From Chloroflexota bacterium (GTDB lineage: Bacteria > Chloroflexota > Limnocylindria > Limnocylindrales > CSP1-4): a stretch of DNA of 5,424 nt. Position 1 is the stretch's first letter, and each line of letters begins with the position of its first letter. Position numbers and translations under genes: made by a program. The stretch lies in NCBI GenBank assembly GCA_017860675.1, contig JAGDMV010000134.1:1-5424 (forward strand), read 5' to 3'. Under the pieces are notes generated by a model that was given only the letters and a program-made list of their open reading frames with translations, was not told the DNA's origin and searched no databases. Of this stretch, positions 1 through 5,424 are shown piece by piece.

Positions 1-139
1 GGATGTCGATCAGGGCCGCGAGGTCGCCCTCGGTCACCATGGCCCGCTCGGCGCCCAGCCACTGGAGGGTCGCACCGGTGGCGCGGCGCTCCCTGGTGCC
101 CGTACGATTCAGCGCGACCTCGCGATAGGGGCTGTTCCC
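1..139 (-). CDS. Possible partial coding region of unknown product, leaving the window at its left edge
   Basis: On the minus strand, reading from 139 down to 2, one frame gives 46 residues without a stop and has the composition of a real high-GC gene: third codon positions are about nine-tenths G or C, while second positions are much lower. The peptide contains NSPYREVALNR, then GATLQWLGAERAM, then VTEGDLAALIDI. I do not recognise a family. The frame stays open to the right, with ATG codons at 214 and 193, but there it lies antisense to the glycosyltransferase fragment, so any sequence beyond about 139 is probably shadow. An internal ATG at 40 followed directly by GTG at 37 could also be the start. 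Either this is the 5' part of a gene continuing to the left, or an inner piece of a gene cut by the junction near 130-139. It could still be chance, as it is short. Confidence 0.33.
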
Positions 140-450
140 CCGGGTAGCGGCGGTCGCCCACCATGGCGGGTCCGGGACGACCGCGGCCGGCATCCGCGCG
201 GGTGTGCCCGCCATCGTCGTCCCCTTCCACGGCGACCAGCCCTTTCTGGGGTCGCCTCGTCCGCGACCTCGGTGTCGGGCCGGATCCGATCCCTCGAAGG
301 CGACTCACCGCGGCCGGGCTCGCCGACGCGATCGATTCGGCCCTCGGCGATCCGGCCATGGCGAACCGGGCGTCGGCTCTTGGGGCGAGCGTGCGCACCG
401 AGGACGGCGTCGGCACGACGGTGGCGGCGATCGAGCGCTGGCTCGGTTGA
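132..450 (+). pseudogene. C-terminal remnant of a GT1-type glycosyltransferase, frameshifted
   Basis: About 105 residues of the C-terminal, nucleotide-sugar-binding half of a UGT/GT28-like glycosyltransferase can be read in two frames. The codons from 132 give LFPRVAAVAHHGG and then SGTTAAGIRAGVPAIVVPFHG, ending in DQPF. This matches the family donor-binding signature: a His-His-Gly-Gly-x-Gly-Thr-Thr turn, a conserved GVP, and the terminal Asp-Gln that contacts the sugar. At TTT (243-245) one extra T breaks the frame. Dropping it restores PFWGRLVRDLGVGP and then PIPRRRLTAAGLADAI, the usual continuation, down to IERWLG and the TGA at 448-450. Upstream, a TAG at 126-128 closes the frame, and I see no relative of the N-terminal acceptor domain or of the expected His-Asp-Trp before LFPR. 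Full-length relatives have roughly 400 residues, so this is a truncated, broken copy. Family members glycosylate sterols, lipids or natural products. A sequencing or assembly error could explain the single T, but not the missing N-terminal part. Confidence 0.8.
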
Positions 451-464
451 CCGGGCTCGTCGGT

Positions 465-484
465 GTCGGCTCTCGCCAGCCGAC
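465..484 (+). terminator. Hairpin just after the glycosyltransferase remnant, possible weak terminator
   Basis: GTCGGCT (465-471) and AGCCGAC (478-484) form a perfect 7-bp stem around a 6-base loop. It begins 14 bases after the TGA that ends the glycosyltransferase remnant, the usual place for a terminator. No T-run follows, so it is not a classical intrinsic terminator. It may be a relic stabilising stem-loop or chance in GC-rich DNA. Confidence 0.3.
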
Positions 485-602
485 TGATCGCAGGGCACCT
501 GCCGAACGGTGCCGCCGACCATGCGAGCGGATCGACGATCAGCTGGGCGGCGAGAGGGACCCTGGATACTCCCGGGAGGGGGAACGTCTACCGCGGCGAC
601 GA

Positions 603-619
603 AGGGTTGGAGCAACCCT
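603..619. other. Perfect 7-bp stem with a three-base loop
   Basis: AGGGTTG (603-609) and CAACCCT (613-619) pair perfectly around the loop GAG. It is a compact, stable hairpin in DNA without a gene. No T-run follows in either direction, so a terminator is not supported. With the neighbouring stem at 629-659 it could form part of a folded leader RNA, but that is inference. Confidence 0.35.
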
Positions 620-628
620 CGCCCGCGC

Positions 629-659
629 GTACGCCGGTGCCCGTGGGTGTGCGGCGTAC
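629..659. repeat. Inverted repeat GTACGCCG / CGGCGTAC
   Basis: GTACGCCG (629-636) is the exact reverse complement of CGGCGTAC (652-659). The arms are separated by 15 bases, which include a CCC and a GGG that could pair weakly inside the loop. An 8-bp perfect stem is stable as RNA. As DNA the spacing would also suit a dimeric regulator. No gene product can be tied to it. Confidence 0.4.
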
Positions 660-711
660 CGACCGCGATCGGCGGGGACGACGGCCCGGCCATGCCGTCC
701 ACCCGTGAGTC

Positions 712-734
712 CGCGAGCGCTCAAACGCTCCGCG
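712..734. promoter_or_regulatory. Dyad directly before the candidate sulfatase promoter, possible operator
   Basis: GAGCG (715-719) pairs with CGCTC (726-730). The flanking CGC (712-714) pairs with GCG (732-734) across one bulged C, making an 8-bp interrupted dyad with a 6-base centre (CTCAAA). It ends exactly where the candidate -35 hexamer begins at 735, a position typical of an operator. No regulator gene is in the window. GC-rich DNA makes such dyads common, so the assignment is weak. Confidence 0.25.
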
Positions 735-761
735 TTGGTCTTCGCGCCCCTCGGCTAGAGT
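735..761 (+). promoter_or_regulatory. Candidate sigma-70-type promoter for the sulfatase gene
   Basis: TTGGTC (735-740) resembles a -35 box and TAGAGT (756-761) a -10 box. They are separated by 15 bases, slightly shorter than the usual 16-18. The -10 element lies in one of the few less GC-rich spots of this leader. Transcription starting just after it would give a leader of roughly 85-90 bases before the ATG at 856. This is a by-eye match only. Confidence 0.27.
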
Positions 762-842
762 TCGCCATCAGGGGCGGGCCGGGGCGCATCACGCGCCAGT
801 CGCACCGGCCCGTCTGCCGATCGCTCGATCGTCCATCAGGAA

Positions 843-850
843 GGGGAGGA
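843..850 (+). promoter_or_regulatory. Strong ribosome binding site of the sulfatase gene
   Basis: GGGGAGGA, with core GGAGGA at 845-850, lies five bases before the ATG at 856. It closely complements the 3' end of 16S rRNA, and it fixes the start codon of the sulfatase better than any internal ATG. Confidence 0.8.
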
Positions 851-855
851 CCACG

Positions 856-2682
856 ATGGCCCACGCGTCCGTCGCCGCGCTGCCGTTCGCCGACACCCAG
901 GATTTCGATGATGCGCGCCGGGGGTTCATCGGCCGGCTGGATCCGTGCATCATCCGCGCCGCGGATGGACGCGTCGTCTGGGACAACGAGCGCTACCGGG
1001 CGTTCCTCGACGGGCCGGCCCCGGCGACGGCCAATCCCAGCCTGTGGCGCCAGTCGCAGCTGAACGCGATCGACGGCCTGTTCGAGGTCGTCCCCGGCAT
1101 GTACCAGGTCCGCGGCTTCGACCTCTCGAACGTGACTTTCGTCGAGGGCGACACGGGCGTCCTGGTCATCGATCCGCTCATCTCGTCGGAGACCGCGGCG
1201 GCGGCGCTCGCGCTGTACCGGGAGCACCGTGGGAACCGCCCCGTGGTCGGCGTGATCTACAGCCACAGCCACGTCGACCACTTCGGCGGGGTCAAGGGCG
1301 TCACCACCCAGGCGGACGTCGATGCGGGCCGGTGCCCGGTCATCGCCCCGGATGGCTTCCTGGAGCACGCGGTCGCCGAGAACGTCTACGCCGGGACGGC
1401 GATGACCCGCCGGGCCGGCTACATGTACGGCGCCGCCTTGGAGCGCGGCCCGGCCGGCCAGGTCGGCGCCGGACTCGGGCAGACAACCTCGACCGGCACC
1501 GTCAGCCTCATCGCCCCGACCGACACCATCGCGGCCACCGGCGAGGTCCGCCTCGTCGACGGCATCGCCATCGAGTTCCAGCTGACACCCGGCACCGAGG
1601 CGCCGGCCGAGATGAACTTCCTGTTCCCCGATCATGCCGCCCTGTGCATGGCCGAGAACGCGACCCATACCCTCCACAACATCCTCACCATCCGGGGCGC
1701 GCTCGTCCGCGACGCGCGCGTCTGGGCCCGCTACCTGACCGAGGCGATCGACAGCTTCGGCGACCGGATGGACGTGGTCTTCGCCTCGCACCACTGGCCG
1801 ACCTGGGGCCGGGAGCGCGCCATTCGCTTCCTCTCCGGGCAGCGCGACATGTACGCCTACCTCCACGACCAGACGCTGCGGCTGCTCAACCGGGGCCTCA
1901 ACGGCGCCGAGATCGCGGAGGCGATGGAGATGCCGCCCGCTCTCGAGCGGGCCTGGCACGCCCGCGGCTACTACGGCTCGGTGAGCCACAACGTCAAGGC
2001 GATCTACCAGCGCTACATGGGCTGGTACGACGGCAACCCGGCCCGGCTCTGGCAGCACACGCCCGAGGAGCAGGCGAAGCGCTACGTGGCGGCGCTGGGC
2101 GGCATGGATGCCGTCGTGGCGCTGGCGCGCGCGGCCTACAGGGCAGCCGACTACCGCTGGGCGGCCGAGCTGCTTGATCGCGCGATCTTCGCCGAGCCGT
2201 CGAACGCCGGGGCGCGGGCGCTCCAGGCCGACACCCTCGAGCAGCTCGGGTACGGCGCCGAGAACGGCACCTGGCGGAACGCGTTCCTCGCCGGGGCCGC
2301 CGAGCTGCGCCACGGCCCGTTCGGCACGCCGACCTCCGTCTCGGTCGACTTCCTCCGCGCGCTGTCACCCGAGCAGATCTTCGACGCCATCGCCATCCGG
2401 GTGAACGGACCGAAGGCCTGGGACGAGTCGCTCTCGATCGGGGTCGTCCTCACCGACATCGGCGAGTCATACCACCTCCAGCTGCGCAACGGCGTGCTCG
2501 TCCACCGGCGGGCGCCTGCGGACGGCGCAGCGGTCGTCCTGCGGCTGCCGGCGGCCGCGCTCGTGGGCCTGCTCGCCGGTCAGATGGAGGGCGTCGCCAT
2601 CGAGGGCGACGAGGCAACCCTGGGCCGGCTGATGGCCGTGCTCGATGACCCTGACCCGGGCTTCGCGATCGTCACGCCCTGA
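856..2682 (+). CDS. Alkyl/aryl-sulfatase of the metallo-beta-lactamase fold (SdsA1/BDS1-like)
   Basis: This 608-residue protein is a zinc-dependent alkyl sulfatase that should hydrolyse primary alkyl sulfates (SDS-type detergents) to alcohol and sulfate. Residues about 75-320 form the metallo-beta-lactamase domain, with the metal motif SHSHVDHFGG giving H137, H139, D141 and H142. E248 in PGTEAPAEMNF, E267 in CMAENATHTLHN and H312 in ASHHW supply the other expected ligands. Their spacing matches, with a constant offset of 32, the ligands I recall for Pseudomonas SdsA1 (H169, H171, D173, H174, E280, E299, H344). Residues about 330-480 fit the helical dimerisation domain (GYYGSVSHNVKAIYQRYMGWYDG), and about 490-605 the SCP2-like C-terminal domain thought to hold the aliphatic chain. 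The N-terminus is polar and charged with no signal peptide, unlike SdsA1, so a cytoplasmic location is inferred. The start at 856 is set by the strong ribosome binding site. The gene ends in TGA at 2680-2682 and appears to be transcribed alone, convergent with the UvrA-like gene. Exact substrate range cannot be read from the sequence. Confidence 0.95.
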   Translation: MAHASVAALPFADTQDFDDARRGFIGRLDPCIIRAADGRVVWDNERYRAFLDGPAPATANPSLWRQSQLNAIDGLFEVVPGMYQVRGFDLSNVTFVEGDTGVLVIDPLISSETAAAALALYREHRGNRPVVGVIYSHSHVDHFGGVKGVTTQADVDAGRCPVIAPDGFLEHAVAENVYAGTAMTRRAGYMYGAALERGPAGQVGAGLGQTTSTGTVSLIAPTDTIAATGEVRLVDGIAIEFQLTPGTEAPAEMNFLFPDHAALCMAENATHTLHNILTIRGALVRDARVWARYLTEAIDSFGDRMDVVFASHHWPTWGRERAIRFLSGQRDMYAYLHDQTLRLLNRGLNGAEIAEAMEMPPALERAWHARGYYGSVSHNVKAIYQRYMGWYDGNPARLWQHTPEEQAKRYVAALGGMDAVVALARAAYRAADYRWAAELLDRAIFAEPSNAGARALQADTLEQLGYGAENGTWRNAFLAGAAELRHGPFGTPTSVSVDFLRALSPEQIFDAIAIRVNGPKAWDESLSIGVVLTDIGESYHLQLRNGVLVHRRAPADGAAVVLRLPAAALVGLLAGQMEGVAIEGDEATLGRLMAVLDDPDPGFAIVTP

Positions 2683-2705
2683 CGGCGGAGATCCTGCCCC
2701 TGCTC

Positions 2706-2718
2706 GCAGGTCACCTGC
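2706..2718. repeat. Interrupted palindrome GCAGGT-C-ACCTGC
   Basis: Two perfect 6-base arms are separated by a single C, 24 bases after the sulfatase stop. The one-base centre makes an RNA hairpin unlikely at full length, and the shape is more like a protein-binding dyad. In a convergent intergenic region its role is unclear. Confidence 0.3.
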
Positions 2719-2737
2719 CCGAATCGCTGCGGTGAAC

Positions 2738-2756
2738 CGCGAGCTTCCGGCTCGCG
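2738..2756 (+). terminator. GC-rich hairpin downstream of the sulfatase gene, possible terminator
   Basis: CGCGAGC (2738-2744) and GCTCGCG (2750-2756) form a perfect 7-bp stem with the 5-base loop TTCCG. It starts 56 bases after the sulfatase stop. It lacks a T-run, but high-GC bacteria often end transcripts at stem-loops without one, or by Rho. It could act on transcripts from either strand. Confidence 0.4.
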
Positions 2757-3026
2757 CGGGACTGCGGCGCGAATGACCGGGACGCCACCAGCGACCCAGC
2801 AGAGCCAGCTCGCGACGCCGGTCCTCAGGCGGTCCGCTCTGGGTCCGAGAGTCCAGCTGCCGTCGCGGATCTCGGCCCGCGGGCGGTAGAGGCGAATCGG
2901 GCGACCTCGTGGCACCGAGGGTCACGGCTGCTGGCCGCCTCGCTGACCCTCCTCGCCGTGGAGGCCTTCGAGGTCACCAATGGTTTCGGTGCCTCGAGAA
3001 CGTCGATCTGGACCTCGGCGGAGTCG

Positions 3027-3038
3027 ACCCGGCCGGGT
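3027..3038. repeat. Perfect 12-base palindrome ACCCGGCCGGGT beside the UvrA-like stop codon
   Basis: The sequence equals its own reverse complement and lies 4 bases beyond the TGA (3044-3042) of the minus-strand UvrA-like gene. With its tight centre it would make only a short hairpin, and no T-run follows on the minus strand. It may be a weak end signal or chance. Confidence 0.28.
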
Positions 3039-3041
3039 TGA

Positions 3042-5396
<2,355 letters not shown>

Positions 5397-5424
5397 GGTA
5401 GCAGGCGTCAGCCATCCATGGTTC

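Larger units (their letters stand above)
451..855. other. Intergenic region without a convincing gene, rich in short hairpins
   Basis: These 405 bases lie between the glycosyltransferase remnant and the sulfatase start. A frame from a GTG at 463 to 708 is open for 81 codons, but its peptide is rich in Arg, Pro and Gly, resembles no family I know, and has no ribosome binding site that I can see. The stretch holds several dyads: 465-484, the perfect palindrome CTCCCGGGAG at 569-578, 603-619, 629-659 and 712-734. The sulfatase promoter and leader must lie in its right part, unless transcription enters from further left. I see no tRNA and no known riboswitch consensus. Confidence 0.6.
2683..3041. 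other. Intergenic region between two convergent genes, no gene seen
   Basis: These 359 bases separate the 3' ends of the sulfatase and UvrA-like genes. One plus-strand frame (2736-3041) has no stop for 101 codons but has no plausible start with a ribosome binding site and no recognisable motif, so it is most likely chance in GC-rich DNA. Three dyads are visible, at 2706-2718, 2738-2756 and 3027-3038; they are the best candidates for transcription end signals. None carries a T-run. Confidence 0.6.

Noticed and set aside
560..665. Possible riboswitch or other known structured RNA
   Set aside because: Hairpins are present, but I could not match the conserved core of any riboswitch class that I know, and no downstream transporter or pathway gene suggests a ligand.
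463..708. 81-codon frame starting with GTG before the sulfatase
   Set aside because: No ribosome binding site that I can see, no recognisable motif, and an Arg/Pro/Gly-rich peptide. Frames of this length arise by chance at this GC content.
721..2313. Long open frame of 530 codons on the minus strand, opposite the sulfatase
   Set aside because: It is a shadow of GC-rich codon use. The peptide is an Arg/Gly/Ala/Val/Asp-rich mix without motifs, while the plus strand carries an unmistakable, complete enzyme.
2736..3041. 101 codons without a stop on the plus strand between the two main genes
   Set aside because: No start codon with a ribosome binding site near its beginning. At this base composition a stop-free run of this length in one of six frames is not surprising.

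Overview
The window is strongly GC-rich bacterial DNA. Its codon third positions are almost all G or C, and one gene probably starts with GTG. This suits a high-GC actinomycete or a high-GC Chloroflexota lineage, but no ribosomal RNA or other marker is present to decide, so the taxon is an inference. Two intact, confidently recognised genes fill most of it: a cytoplasmic-type alkyl/aryl-sulfatase of the metallo-beta-lactamase fold (856-2682, plus strand) and a short, class II UvrA-like tandem ABC ATPase (3042-5396, minus strand). They converge, with 359 bases of apparently non-coding DNA between them.

The left end (1-450) looks like eroded or rearranged accessory DNA. From about 132 to 450 on the plus strand lies the C-terminal piece of a GT1-type (UGT/GT28-like) glycosyltransferase. 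It has lost its N-terminal part and carries a one-base frameshift at 243-245. To its left, 1-139 shows a coding-like frame on the minus strand that leaves the window; I do not recognise the product. The two stretches meet nose to nose near 130-139, which suggests a rearrangement junction. From 451 to 855 there is no convincing gene. That stretch holds several short hairpins and dyads, a weak promoter candidate and a strong ribosome binding site for the sulfatase.

The sulfatase should hydrolyse alkyl sulfate esters such as SDS-like surfactants to alcohol and sulfate, giving access to sulfur and carbon. The UvrA-like protein has both ATPase sites intact but lacks the UvrB-binding region of repair UvrA. 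It resembles the DrrC/UvrA2 group linked to tolerance of DNA-binding drugs. Nothing in the sequence ties the two genes into one pathway, because they lie on opposite strands and share no promoter. I found no CRISPR array, tRNA, rRNA, insertion sequence or attachment site. I see no evidence for a new multi-gene system; the most unusual part is the rearranged left end with its hairpin-rich spacer.
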